Below, in pieces: positions 47,074 through 64,000 of a DNA stretch of 64,000 nt. Positions within the stretch are counted from its first letter, which is position 1. Every line of letters begins with the position of its first letter. Source of the DNA: Turnera subulata (Eukaryota > Streptophyta > Magnoliopsida > Malpighiales > Passifloraceae); NCBI GenBank assembly GCA_028386065.3, contig JAKUCV010002240.1, positions 73,789 to 137,788 of the forward strand, in the 5' to 3' direction. Made by a program: the position numbers and the translations under genes. The notes beneath the pieces are model-generated. The model was not told where the DNA came from. It did not search any database and saw nothing but the letters and a program-made list of their open reading frames with translations.

Positions 47074-47322
47074 CTGACGGATTATTCAGAATATGAACAG
47101 GCACACAATCGTACTCAATATTTAAAGATAAAATTCCCAAATCCCATGCAATGCACAATGCGTCATAAATTCCCCAAAGTTCAAAAATTTATAAAGGGCT
47201 ACAAAGGAGAAGATTATGCACAAACCCTTTAACCCAGCATCCATCAGTAGTCCGAAGCACTCCTCCTGCTACTCTTCGAGTGTTGCGGTTGACCACACCA
47301 TCAGTGTTGGCTTACCTCTAGC

Positions 47323-49575
47323 TATAGGTGGCAAAATGGTTATCCTTGAATATCCACCATGGCTCATAAACGGTTCACATCTATTTATATATATTTATTT
47401 ATTTATGACCCATTAAGAAATTTAAATGAAAAACTATATCCATTTGACTTATTTAATATACTTGATTACATTTACTCATACAATGTTAATATATATTTTT
47501 CAAAATTTATGTTTTAACTTTCTTAACCTTATGAATATTAATTCGACTTAGTCTATATTAACCCGGCATAGCCTAAACGAGCCTAATTAGGCATGAATCA
47601 GATGGGCTTGGTGTAAATAACCGGGCATGCAAACTTGACAATCAAAATGCAGCGGAAAGACCCGGTACTCATGGAGGATTCATGTGAAACAGAGTAAACC
47701 GAAAAACAAAAATCGTACCTGGAAATGGTTGAGATCTTTCACTCAACTGTTTGGTTGAATCAGCAAGAACCGGACAGAAATCCTGTTCCTCTACGGTATC
47801 CACATGAACCGTCGATAACTAGCTGGAAATCATCTCACGATTACCAACTCGAGCACTCCCGAACAACAGTGCTAGCTACAGATTTTCGGGAGCTAGAACT
47901 TGTGTTAGTGGTGTTTTTCTTTCTTTCTCAAAGAAAGGAGTGTGTGTGTGTAAAAGAATATGGTGTGTAGTTGAATGACTTGGTCTGAAAACCTGATCAC
48001 ACTTCACCCTACACTCATTCTCAATCAATGCATAGTTTAATTAGACAAATGGCCAATATAATGGCCAACATAATGGTCCACCAATCTATCATGATTATGA
48101 TTCCTATTATCTTGTCTACCACTAATGCATTATCATATATCCACAGTTCACATCACTAATTCTGGTTCAATAATTCAGACAATTAGTGAACCAAAACGAC
48201 CATGGTCCAACCACAGTCCAACTATGGTCCAACCACCTGGTCGAACCACAGTTCAACCACCAGCTCGAATCAACAGTTCTAAGTGTGTGACCCTGTAGGC
48301 ACTTGTAACGTTTGGCAATAATTGCAAAATCTCATTTTACAATTATAAACAATGAGCGGTGTCTAGCAACACATCATTACTACCCAAACGACAAGATCAA
48401 TACTGATTCATTATGCCTCGGAACATGTCATCGTCCTTTCATCCCATTATTAAGATCAACAACGAGACATGGAATACGTCAATCTCGTATAAGTTTAATC
48501 TAAGTTTCTTGATCCCCGAGTTAACTGTGTAAAACGGATACTAATGATATCACCATATCACATAATCCGAGCATGGCCATGCATTTACAGTTCAACTCTA
48601 TCAAGAGGCCCATCTGATAATATAACCGTTATATGGGTTGGACGAATCCCATCTTGATCATACAAAACCCACTACACATTATATCATATACCCAATGATT
48701 ACACTAAGGTCTATTCAGTTACGAATAGCCAAGAGTAATATCAAAGTATATGACTCACTTGTTGGGAACCTTGATGATCTCAGGTCTAAGGACAATACAT
48801 ATAAGAACCACTAATGACAATCATATAACGTTCCATGTAGTGTTCTTATGTTGGGTCGGTCCAGTCCACAAGTTCTCTAACTTGTACCCGTATGTAGAAT
48901 TTGTATCTCATATAATTCTCAACATACGCTAGTCTTAATTTATTATTACAACCCATCCATAATAATAATCGACTAGGGACATTTAAGAATATAAAATATT
49001 CTAGGGTTATAAATATGTACAAGCGTTTATCTCATAAACATATTTATTGGAATAACCTTAATGTATTTACATGACTATGTACAATCATTCATTGATTGGC
49101 TTTTGGGCATATTACACTAACACTTGGTTGGGTTTATCCTGGCCCAAGTGGGCCCAATGGAGCCAGGTTGGCCCGACCTGGCTACACCGAGCCCAACTAG
49201 GCCCATAAGGGTTGGGCTGGGATGGGCACAACTAGGGCCATTTGGTTGGGCGGGGACGACCATCGATCCAACCTGGGCTGTGGCCCGCATGGCTGGACTG
49301 TGGTGGGCTCAATAAGGCCCACATGGGATCGATTAGGACGGGTTGGTAGAGGAGTAATGCCGGAGGAGAAAGAGCAACGCTGGTGAAATTAGGTTTTTGA
49401 AAACAATTAAACGGGATAATTGTAACACTTAATTATAAACCCACTATTTTATGGATAAAAAATGGATAAAATACCCAATTAGATCCCACAAAATATTTAT
49501 ACTGACCTATCTATACTCATTACCTATTAATAAATGGATAATTTATTAGGTACCGAAACCATTTAGTCACCTCTA
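47323..49575. mobile_element. hAT-like non-autonomous element, 2.25 kb, carrying a solo LTR
   Basis: Left end TATAGGTGGCAAAATGGTT and inverted right end TAGAGGTGACTAAATGGTT match at 16 of 19 positions. Flanks CCTCTAGC (47315-47322) and CCTCTAGT (49576-49583) fit an 8-bp target duplication with one change. No transposase. About 740 bases remain when the nested solo LTR is removed. The right part (49130-49330) is rich in GGGCC/GGCCC words. Confidence 0.75.
47612..49122 (-). mobile_element. Solo LTR (1.5 kb) inside the hAT-like element
   Basis: Read on minus it begins TGTTAGTGTAATATGCCC and ends CCCGGTTATTTACA, with TGT/ACA ends. A perfect 5-bp duplication CTTGG flanks it (47607-47611 and 49123-49127). 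No internal region, PBS, PPT or partner LTR is present, as expected after LTR-LTR recombination. Superfamily not assigned. Confidence 0.8.
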
Positions 49576-49583
49576 CCTCTAGT

Positions 49584-51665
49584 ATAAAAAAGGAAAAGAA
49601 AAGAAAACAGAAACTGCCTACTTAGGACAATAATACGTGTTAAGCGTGTCATCCCAGCATTATTTACGTAGGGAATAGAAATATAACAGGAGGATTGAGA
49701 AATCTACAAAAAGAAGGAAACAAGAGAATTGAGAAATAAGTAAATATATTTAGTTTGTTTGAAATTTAATCTGAAACTGTGTTTTTTCTTTTGTGGATGG
49801 CATAAACATGTGTTACAGTGTGATAGCAAATGGAATTATATGATTAGTGACATGGGAAGTAAACAAGAAATCCAATTTGAAGCACTGGGCACGTATAAAC
49901 ATTAATCTTGACTTGAGAAAGTGTTAATTAATATATGTGTTTTAGCATACGAGGCAAAGTAGTTTAGTTATTTTCAGTGAATTGTTCGCAGTGAAATATT
50001 AATTGGGGTCTGATTTATTATACTTTTACTAAAATTCAATGGATTGATTATGTTCGAACTGGGAATTACTTGGACAAATTAGGATAACCTGGACTGGGGC
50101 TGGGGAGAATAAGTAATATTGTTTGCTGGAAATTATCGGGATTTTTAGATAAAAGAAAAGCCGAATATTGATTGTTGGCATGCATTTATTTATATAGTAC
50201 GCTTATTTATTTGTCACTCTCTCTAGTTATATTATTACTGATCAAGGTAAAAAATAAAAATTAATGAATCTAATTCGTGATGATCCCAATTCATGAATTC
50301 CAACTACAAGCCAAACTTGACTGGTCCTCCAAATAATTTGTTTGCAACTGCAAAGCATTAGAATCGCCGGACAACCTTGGCCCATTCTAATCCTCTTGTA
50401 TTCAACAGTTCCCTCTTGGAAATTTTTTGGGCTGCGGATTCGATTCTAAAGAATTTCTATCCTTCCAAACCAGTCCAAGTACCAAATTACAAACTATTCC
50501 TTTTATTAAATCTATTGCATATTTGCATTGTCACTGTCTACTTTCTGCTGATGTTGTAAGGAATTTGTAATCAGTGTGTCAAATGCTGTTATAGTATTGT
50601 TTGCTATATCTACACTCTTATTTTTTAACAACAAATAATATTTCTCTTTAACATATTTTTCTCACCAAAAGTAATTAGTATACATGAATCCAGAAGTTGA
50701 ACCTTACAACATTTCCGAATTTTAAGCTTGTGTTCATTTGTTTTTCATTTTTTTTCTTGAATTGTTATTTACGACAGGATTTAGCCCCCAAAAGATGATG
50801 AGGGTAACCAACTGATTTGTCTAATGGCTGTTGGCACCGAATTGGATAATACTGCTATCGTATTAATACGTGAAAATATGCAGTAAATTGTTTCAAACAC
50901 TGATTATTCTTCTCTCTCCCTCTTTTTTTCTTGTAAAAAAAAAAATCAAGAGTTAGAAATGGCATTAATGATTGTGGCCTTTGGTCGAGTGTTTTGATTT
51001 GGATCAACATGAATTGCTCTCTCACATTTGGAAGCATCCTCATGCCAGGTTATCATCCAACTTCTTGCGGATGCAAATGACACCAAATATCTTTTTCTTA
51101 TACACATTGGGGTCGGCTACGTTTTTTGCCCATATGGATTTGTCTTCAGTCATGAACTTATTTGCCACATTTAAATTTTAATCTGTGCCCTTACTATATT
51201 AGGAAGACTAGTGATGGTTATTGGAATAAAGTATGAATTAATTAATTATTATTATTGCTATTATTGTAATGTTGGTAATAAGGCTAATTTGTGCAGCTTT
51301 CTCTCCTGAGAGAGGCGCAGAGATTGGGACACGCGATTATTTGGTCATAAAGTAAATGACCATCCCAACAAAAACATTTAACCTGATGGTTGAAGTAACA
51401 TGACTGATTTTATATTTAACTTTTTTGACAGAAGATTTTATATTTATTCTCTATCATCTTTTAGTTGCATTATGTAGACTGCATCCATCGTGATTTAACC
51501 TATTTTACCAGTCAATAAAAACTTAGGAATTACTTTAATATATAATTTCATATGCGTCACCATGTTGACTTCATTGTTGCTATTAGTACCACCACACCAC
51601 CAATTAAAAAGAAAAAGAAGAATAACTGAAGGACATAACTGACTTTGTGACAAAATATTTTCTCG
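49584..51665. other. Intergenic upstream of the carboxypeptidase gene
   Basis: Very AT-rich. ORFs at 50377, 50855 and 50972 are short and unsupported. No element ends identified. Confidence 0.45.
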
Positions 51666-51673
51666 TATAAAAA
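51666..51673 (+). promoter_or_regulatory. TATA box of the carboxypeptidase gene
   Basis: TATAAAAA, 83 bases before the ATG, leaving room for a ~50-base leader. Confidence 0.65.
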
Positions 51674-51748
51674 GCCCTCCTTCAAACTTAGATTGTGCTG
51701 GTGATACTACTACATTAATTCATTTCACATACGCAAATAGCTAGCAAA

Positions 51749-57921
<6,173 letters not shown>

Positions 57922-58562
57922 TGTCCTTTTAGTTTTTCCATCCGATTCCCTTGCTTCATCAATGATGCACAAAACTGCTGTGGTGTAGGGTTAATAATTA
58001 GACTTAATTCAGTTTCTTTTGTTTGGCATTTTAATTTTCTATTGCTGTCCAAGGATTAGTTTCTTTGAATTAAATAAAATTGCATGAGGCGTAAGCTTAT
58101 TTGTTTCTCTAAATTTTTTGATCTTCTTGTGCTGCTTCAATTTTTTTTTTTTAATTTTTTTGGGAGTATTGCTGCTTCTGCTTCATCTATTTGCTGGCGG
58201 TAGTTTGAATGATTTTTTGGTCTATTCGGTAACACTCTTATTTTCGTGAATCGTATATCCCCTATCAGTATGTTTGGTGCAGTATGAGCATCGGAAATGA
58301 AGAAATCAAAACGGGATTATGGACTTTGTTTTGAGGCCTATAATGGGATTGGGGAACCTTTCTTCTTGCTTATAGGAGCGCGAAAGGAAGCCAAGGCAGG
58401 GGAGCGACCATGGGAACCTCTCAGGGAACGTCCAACGCCTGTCATCTTGCCTGGAGCTACTTTGTCCTTGACGGCCGAAACACCTGAGCCAAAAACGACA
58501 TCAGCAAGTATGTCTATACCAAAGGCAGGAGGAATAAGAAAAACGAATGAATCCAAAAAGGA

Positions 58563-58888
58563 TCAAAACAACCACATGACAATCAAGAAAAAACGACCTT
58601 CCCTATCCACAACAACTTTGCCCCGAGCCAAAGACACAATATCGTAAGACTTTTCATCTGCACACAATATATTGAGGATCCTTTTCTCCTCCTCTGAAAG
58701 TAGGGGAGCCTCGCCCAAAAGTCTACCCGGAGAATTAATTTCATTCCTAAACCCAAAACAGAAGACAAGGTTCCCAAACGCAAACCAACACAAATGCTAT
58801 CACCTTTGTAATCATCGTGGGTCCTCTTCAAACCAGAAAACCTAATGGCCCCTACACGATTTCTATGCGAGCAATAGAAAAAGGTTCC
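58563..58888 (-). pseudogene. Downstream half of a Tat aORF-like gene split by the LARD
   Basis: Minus strand. Continues from 63531 across the insertion: the frame TFFYCSHRNRVGAIRFSGLK runs from the duplicated target site. One frame change near 58790 leads to FGFRNEINSPGRLLGEAPLL followed by SEEEKRILNILCADEKSY, an acidic 'LSEEE' stretch typical of plant retrotransposon-type antisense ORFs. A further piece on minus at 58338-58556 (PAFGIDILADVVFGSG) may be its next exon. Inactive as it stands. Confidence 0.6.
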
Positions 58889-59276
58889 TGATATGAAAAT
58901 GAGAAATAGGAATTCAAAAACGGAGAGTTCTTTTATTAATAAAGAAGATAATGAATACATGAGTTGAATCGGGAGAGAGAGAGAGCTGAAGAGAATATTC
59001 TACCCCTTTTCTCCATATGAGGTCCCTTATATTATGGACTTATTACATAGTATTATCTATTGGTTTCTTTCTTGACATAGAGCTCTGTTGTATCTGTTGG
59101 TCATCTTAATCCTTCCTTGCCACTTGCGTGATGGGACTGGACGCGTGTCCAGCCCTTGTGGTGCCTCTTTATTGCATGCTTACTCAAACAATTCAGCTCT
59201 TCTTTTGGGCTTGTTGCATTGGATTGTGCTGCTTAATGGGCTTGTGGACTTGAGCCTGTTGGGCTATATTATATCA
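58889..59276 (-). repeat. 3' LTR of the LARD (388 bp)
   Basis: Plus-strand TGATATGAAAAT...TATTATATCA with matching TGATAT/ATATCA ends. Similar to 63171-63530, but contains a 27-bp segment (near 59120-59146) absent there. Confidence 0.9.
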
Positions 59277-59290
59277 TTAGTCCCCCAAAT
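59277..59290 (-). other. Polypurine tract of the LARD
   Basis: ATTTGGGGGACTAA on minus, directly before the 3' LTR. Confidence 0.55.
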
Positions 59291-60078
59291 AGCTAGGCAC
59301 TTTGAGCATGAGCATTTAATAGTCGGTGATCCTTTGTGTAATTTCTGTTGGTTGCTTTGGAAGAGTCGGTTCTCCACTGTTAGTTGTTGTTAAAGCAATT
59401 GGACGTCTTGGTCCTTAGTCCCCCTGTCGCCTGAACTTGGAGTTCCTGCTTTTGAGTTGCTTCCCTTTTGGAGACAGATCATCTTGATAACTTTGTAGCA
59501 TCTGGCTCTAGGTCCTCTTGTCATGTTGTAGGCTTTGCTTTCAGTGTCTTAGTGCGACTACGATCATGGCATCTTCGTGGTTGTTCGTGAATTAAAACTC
59601 GATAGGCCCTTACTTCATTCTTCAGGTCCTCCTCTTGATGTTCATTGCTAATCAGGTCCTTATGACATCTTCACAGCACCCGGTTCCAGTCCCCAGTTCC
59701 TTGCGCAGCTCTCAGGCTCTACTTTCCTTGGTATTTTGGTCTATTTGAAATCTTGGAGCTTCTGTCTAGCACTTGTAGTTTTTTCCACGCTTCTTTTTAT
59801 GAGCGTCACCAATCTCTTGGGAATTTGCTCCTTTTCCTCCTAGCTTATATGTCCAACCTCAGCTCCCAACTTCTGCACTTAGTTTCAGCTTCCGATATTT
59901 TATTTTAACTCCTCTCGGATTTCTTGATGGAAATCATTTGATGATGCTTCACTAAAGCTCTTATTGGGCTTTGATTCCCTTTGGACAATTGCAAGTTTTT
60001 GAATTCTTTATGTCTTTGCAAAAGAATTCTTGGACAATTTCTACTTTTAGGGAGGTTCGAAGTAGATTCCAGCTTTGC

Positions 60079-60150
60079 AGGAACTTGGAGCAGGTTCTGG
60101 CTTTACCGAAACTTGGAGCAGGTTTTGGCTTTACCGGAACTTGGAGCAGC
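60079..60150. repeat. Short tandem repeat in LARD interior (~31 bp, 2.3 copies)
   Basis: GGAACTTGGAGCAGGTT and GAAACTTGGAGCAGGTT, each followed by TGGCTTTACCG, then GGAACTTGGAGCAG. A second pair, CTCCAACCTTCTTGCTTT, lies at about 61078 and 61160. Confidence 0.75.
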
Positions 60151-61924
60151 CTCGGCATTTGCAATAGTTCCCTTTCGGCCTTAGGCCTTTTGGTTTCTTT
60201 AATCATAAATTGCGTTGTCAAGCAACTAATGAGCTTCATTTAGCATATGACTTTCTTGTGATTTCCCTTTTTGCTTCCCGAGCTCCTGCACTTAGATCCT
60301 GGCCTCCGGGTCTAGTAATTGAGCTCCTAGTCTTTTCTTCAAAGTTTCTCTGCCTTCTATTTAACTCCTTTTTATGGCTTTGCAATTCTTTCTCTGAGGT
60401 TCTTGATTGGTCACTATGTGCAGCTCCTGCATGAAGCTTTATTTGGAACTCTAGGGACTCTTTTCCTTTTATGATGGCTTTATTAGCTTCTGAAATCAGC
60501 TCTTGCTTCCTGGATGCCAAAGTTATTTTATTTCTTTTATAATCTTGCTAGCTCCATGTTTTGTTTCTTCCTTTTGAGTACCAGGAACTCTTTTTTAAAA
60601 CCCAATTTAGCCTTTATTCTCGGGCACCAACGACCTTTTTCTAGGCCGTTAAGTTTTGGGGAACATCTGCCCACATTTGGCCTTTTGTGTGGTTTTACAG
60701 GTTAACACCCTACGCGTAAGGCCTACATGGGCCATGGAGCCTTCTTGCACTTTGCAATCTGCTTGAACTATGCGGGCTTATTTGTTGTTGAATATAACTT
60801 CTTTGCTTGAGTGAGTTTATGGGGAGGTCTTGCTCTTTTGGGCAAGCTTTTAGATTTGCTTAAGTACGAGTCCCCCATTTTATGCCTTAACCTTCGCATT
60901 AGCCTTTTGTTATTTATGGCACTTTTATGGCCAATGCATTTTGGCATTTTCAAAGTCATATGCAATTCATGGGACCTCTTTCTTAAGCTTCATCCTTTCG
61001 AGTCCCTTTGATGAAGGACCTGCCATAACTTTCTTTGTTAGGAATCTCTATTTCGCGGTGCTAGTTGTGGTTCTCTTCTCCAACCTTCTTGCTTTGATTA
61101 AAGCATTTGGACTGCAAGTTTGCTTACTGTAATGCTTCACTATAACTAAATATTTTCTCTCCAACCTTCTTGCTTTAATTAAAGCATTTTTTTTTTGTTG
61201 CTTGAAGTAGATCTTGAGTTTTTTCTTCTTTTTCATCTTGAGGACCTTGGCATGCAGGTCCTGTGATAACAGGTTTGCCTTTTCACCAAGTACTTCGGTT
61301 ATTCGTCATGGAACTGGTTGTTCTTGTTGGCTCTTATTTGTTATGGTTTCATTAAGTACTTGTTCTTCTTGGGGACTTCATTTGGCCTCTGGGAACAGCA
61401 TTCTTGCTCCTCTGCTTTGCCTATAGGAACTGCATTCTCCTAAGTTCAACTCCTCGTTCTTTGGCGCCTCTTTCCTCCTCGCATTAGGTACAACATTAAG
61501 CTTTTGCACCTTGACATCTTACTCCTAAATTAGGTATTGTTTTGGTTGTCCTTTATGGAATATATTTCCCAAAAATAATAGTGTAAATTCCTTGTGGAAT
61601 AATTATTTAGAGTATAACAAATTAATAATTTATTTAAACAAATGGACGTAATAATCGGTATACAATATATAATAAAACACATCTATTGTGTATCTTGAAA
61701 ATAATTGTGCCCATAAGATGTTTGAGCCATTGAGTTTCTTTGGGCCGTTTGGCCACTTGTGAACTGTCATTCACAGGTCTTGGTCCATCTCCTCTCCTTT
61801 ATGTCTCTATAGGTCCTTTGTTGGTGTTGCTTGGTGCAGGTCCTCATATGAGTTGTGCCCCACAGGTCCTCTCGTCTTGCTCAATCTCCTTTCTTTTTTC
61901 ATGGGTGTTGCTCACCATGTGAGC

Positions 61925-62260
61925 TCCTCTCCCGTTGATAGTGGCAGATCCGTGGGCAGCAACTTCTCTATAGGTCCTCCTTGACAGTTCCTCTCTATGG
62001 CAGCAGTGGATCCGTGAGCAACAACTTCTTTGCAGGTCCTCCCTGACAGTTCCTCTTTGGGGAAGTGGGGGATCCGTGGGCAGCAACTTCTCTGCAGGTC
62101 CTACCTGACAGTTCCTCTCCATGGCAATGGTGGATCCATGGGCAGCAACTTCTATGCAGGCCCTCCCCGATAGTTCCTCTCCATGGCAGCGATGGATCCT
62201 TGGGTAGTAACTTCTCTGCAGGTCCTCTTCGACAATTCCTCTCCATGAGAGTTGCTCACT
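61925..62260. repeat. 62-bp tandem repeat, about 5 copies, in the LARD
   Basis: GA(C/T)A(G/A)TTCCTCT recurs at 61983, 62045, 62107, 62169 and 62231, exactly 62 bases apart, with GGATCC(G/A/T)TGGGCAGCAAC inside each unit. A degenerate relative is near 62360-62410. Confidence 0.9.
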
Positions 62261-63150
62261 TAACGGTGACCAGTGCCCATGGTTTGAGGTGGGTCTGGCG
62301 ATGGCATCTAGTGGCTCCTCTCCCGTTATTGATAGCTGCATGATTCATCGTCACAACAGCTCCTTCCCCGCAGTTCCTCTCCACGGTGGATCAGCGGGCA
62401 GCAACATCATCCAAAAGCAGCAGCGGCTCATCTTTGGTAAACCTTGCTCCGGCTCGCGGCAACTGATGGCGGCTTTGGACGTTTCTGACCCGTCCCCATC
62501 TTGGCGGCTATTCTTGGATCCGGTTGGATCTGATTGTGCCTCTTATGCCCCAAGCCTTCTGTTGGTCAAGATGACCTCCACAGCTGCTTCGCTCCCAGTA
62601 TCGGTGACTCCACGGGCGGCTGATGCCATGGACAGTGTGCTTACAACAGATCTGGTCGGATCTAGCTCCACTCTTGTGCTTTCTGATGACTGCACGACCT
62701 TTAGGCGATGGATCCAACATTAGAGTGACTGGATCTACCTCTGTTTTTCCTTGCTTCGGCAGGTTGCTCCTCCCCTTGTGTAAAATTTTGTCAGGTTCTA
62801 CTCGGGTTTGTTCGGATCTACTCACTCCTTCAACGTTTCTTGGCACTTCTTCTCCACCATAGTTTTCTGGTTCGGTTGACTTCTAGTTGCGCTTAACCTT
62901 TATGTAAGCATTTAAGGATAAAAATGCAAATAGTTGGTTGTTTGAATAAATTACCGTGGATAAATAGATTTGTTGTTTGCAAAATATGTTGGATCTGTTA
63001 GATTTGCTAGATTTGTGGGTGGATCTGTTGATTGATGAATTGCTGGTGTGTTCTTGAACATTGTTGCTTGATTTTTCTCTGGATTTGTCTGGTTGTTGTT
63101 TGATTGTTGAACTCGGTTGATTGAATGAGAATTGTTGGCTGTGATTTATC

Positions 63151-63169
63151 GTTCCCGGCAACGGAACCA
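63151..63169 (-). other. Primer-binding site of the LARD
   Basis: Minus strand TGGTTCCGTTGCCGGGAAC, one base inside the 5' LTR. Resembles the TGGCGCCGTTGCCGGGG-type sites of plant Ty3/gypsy elements. Confidence 0.65.
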
Positions 63170-63170
63170 A

Positions 63171-63530
63171 TGATATGAAAATGAGAAATAGGAATTAAAA
63201 AATGGAGAGTTCTTTTATTAGTAAAGAAGATAATGAATACATGAGTTGAATCGAGAGAGAGAGCTGAAGAGAATATTCCACCCCTTTTCTCCATACTATG
63301 AGGTCCCTTATATTGTGGACTTATTACATAGTATTATCTATTGGTTTCTTTTTTGATATAGAGCTCTGTTGTATCTGTTGGTCATCTTAATCCTTCCTTG
63401 CCACATCCCTTGTGGTGCCTCTTTTATTGCTGCTTACTCAAACAATTCAGCTCTTCTTTTGAGCTTGTTGCACTGGATTGTGCTGCTTAATGGGCTTGTG
63501 GACTTGAGCCCGTTGGGCTGTATTATATAA
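63171..63530 (-). repeat. 5' LTR of the LARD (360 bp)
   Basis: Same start TGATATGAAAAT; its last three bases are TAA instead of TCA. Followed by the target duplication GTTCC. Confidence 0.9.
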
Positions 63531-63775
63531 GTTCCCTCATTCGACTTCAATTGAAATAGATTTTTGAAAACATTCAGCTTTGGCGGAACCTTCTTATGGA
63601 TACATAGTTGACCGAAAGCCATCAGGTGAAGCCAGAGGTTTGGCAAAATCTGAATGGAGGCTAAACCCACATCCCTCACAAATTCCACCAAGAAATCACT
63701 TATGGGATAGGATAAACCATTCTCAAAAACTCTTTTTGCACAGCAAAAACTCATTAGAGGAGGGAGTACTCTCAT
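63531..63775 (-). pseudogene. Upstream half of a Tat aORF-like gene split by the LARD
   Basis: Minus strand. GLSYPISDFLVEFVRDVGLA, SIQILPNLWLHLMAFGQLC and VPPKLNVFKNLFQLKSNEG align residue for residue in pattern with exon 1 of the antisense gene at 14753-16893 (GLRFPLHPFF..., QLMPNSWMFLVGFKCLC, VPPRLPVLQCLVLL). The native frame ends at the target duplication; beyond it the frame reads into the LTR. The ATG at 63775 may be internal. The gene probably belongs to another, older retrotransposon extending past the window. Confidence 0.65.
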
Positions 63776-64000
63776 AAGTCAGATCATCCCCTCCAAGGAC
63801 AATGTAAAAACTCTCTGCATCTAACCTAAGGGATGAAGAAGACCCAGATGTCCTAATACTCATGACTCTCATAAACACTGCAAAATAAAACTAAGAAGAA
63901 TAAACAGACAGAACGCAGGAGGGGAGAAGAAGGATACCCGTTATAGATTGAGGGAAATAAATGTCTGCACTTACCAAATGAAGGGGAAGGAGCCAGTTAT
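63776..64000. other. Sequence upstream of the split aORF-like gene
   Basis: A-rich on plus, no feature recognised; runs off the window. Confidence 0.3.

Larger units (their letters stand above)
42729..47074 (-). mobile_element. L1-type LINE, 4.3 kb, 5'-truncated within ORF1
   Basis: Read on minus: end of ORF1, endonuclease, reverse transcriptase, zf-RVT, RNase H, then a short tail ATGACAAAAAAAG like that of the LINE at 6837-9438. A 13-base direct repeat with one mismatch, TGACGGATCATTC (42716-42728) and TGACGGATTATTC (47075-47087), flanks it. A different subfamily from the first LINE. Confidence 0.88.
58889..63530 (-). mobile_element. Non-coding LTR retrotransposon (LARD), 4.6 kb
   Basis: LTRs at 58889-59276 and 63171-63530, a perfect 5-bp target duplication GTTCC (58884-58888 and 63531-63535), a PBS and a polypurine tract, all in minus orientation. 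The interior of about 3.9 kb encodes no gag, protease, RT, RNase H or integrase in any frame and contains tandem repeats. This matches the large retrotransposon derivative class, which needs proteins from another element. Confidence 0.88.

Noticed and set aside
49124..49315. Gly/Trp/Pro-rich ORF
   Set aside because: Comes from repeated GGGCC words in the hAT-like element; composition artefact.
58297..58647. Plus-strand 116-residue ORF
   Set aside because: Opposite to the aORF-like remnant; low complexity, no domain.
61844..62341. 165-residue minus ORF in the LARD
   Set aside because: Product of the 62-bp tandem repeat; sequence is repetitive (EELS, EVAAHGS) with no known domain.

Overview
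This is a nuclear window from a eudicot plant. Its genes carry several GT-AG introns, it holds five or six recognisable plant genes, and the space between them is packed with Ty3/gypsy, L1-type LINE, SINE, hAT and MITE insertions. The sequence does not let me name the species.

Host genes, left to right: (1) a GPI-anchored SKU5-type multicopper-oxidase-like protein, minus strand, nine exons, 1706-5218; (2) a two-exon glyoxalase-I-like VOC protein, minus, 25563-26534; (3) an eight-exon METTL13/EEF1AKMT4-type methyltransferase, plus, 31443-33592; (4) an eight-exon AGL15-type MIKC MADS-box gene, plus, 35824-38948; (5) a single-exon BYPASS1-like (BPS1/DUF793) gene, minus, 39615-40568; (6) a seven-exon serine carboxypeptidase-like gene, plus, 51749-57921. 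All splice junctions given keep the frame and use GT/AG. These genes are unrelated and show no cluster logic.

Mobile DNA. A 5'-truncated L1-type LINE (6837-9438) has a 17-bp target-site duplication (TSD). An 11.5-kb Ty3/gypsy element of the Tat type (12072-23611, gag-pol on minus) carries dual RNase H domains, a three-exon antisense gene, a second small antisense coiled-coil ORF and tandem repeats. A ~0.54-kb retroposon (27193-30854) is split by a 3.1-kb hAT-like element (27542-30652) that itself carries two divergent ORFs. A second L1-type LINE lies at 42729-47074 on minus. A second hAT-like element (47323-49575) contains a 1.5-kb solo LTR. The introns of the carboxypeptidase gene hold SINE-like, hAT-like and MITE-like insertions. 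A 4.6-kb non-coding LTR element (LARD, 58889-63530) with a 5-bp TSD is inserted inside the reading frame of another Tat-type antisense-ORF-like gene whose two halves flank it.

Best candidates for something undescribed are the hAT-like element with a divergent endonuclease-like/coiled-coil gene pair separated by three repeated ~70-bp boxes, and the extra antisense coiled-coil ORF of the Tat element. Neither is proved functional from sequence alone.
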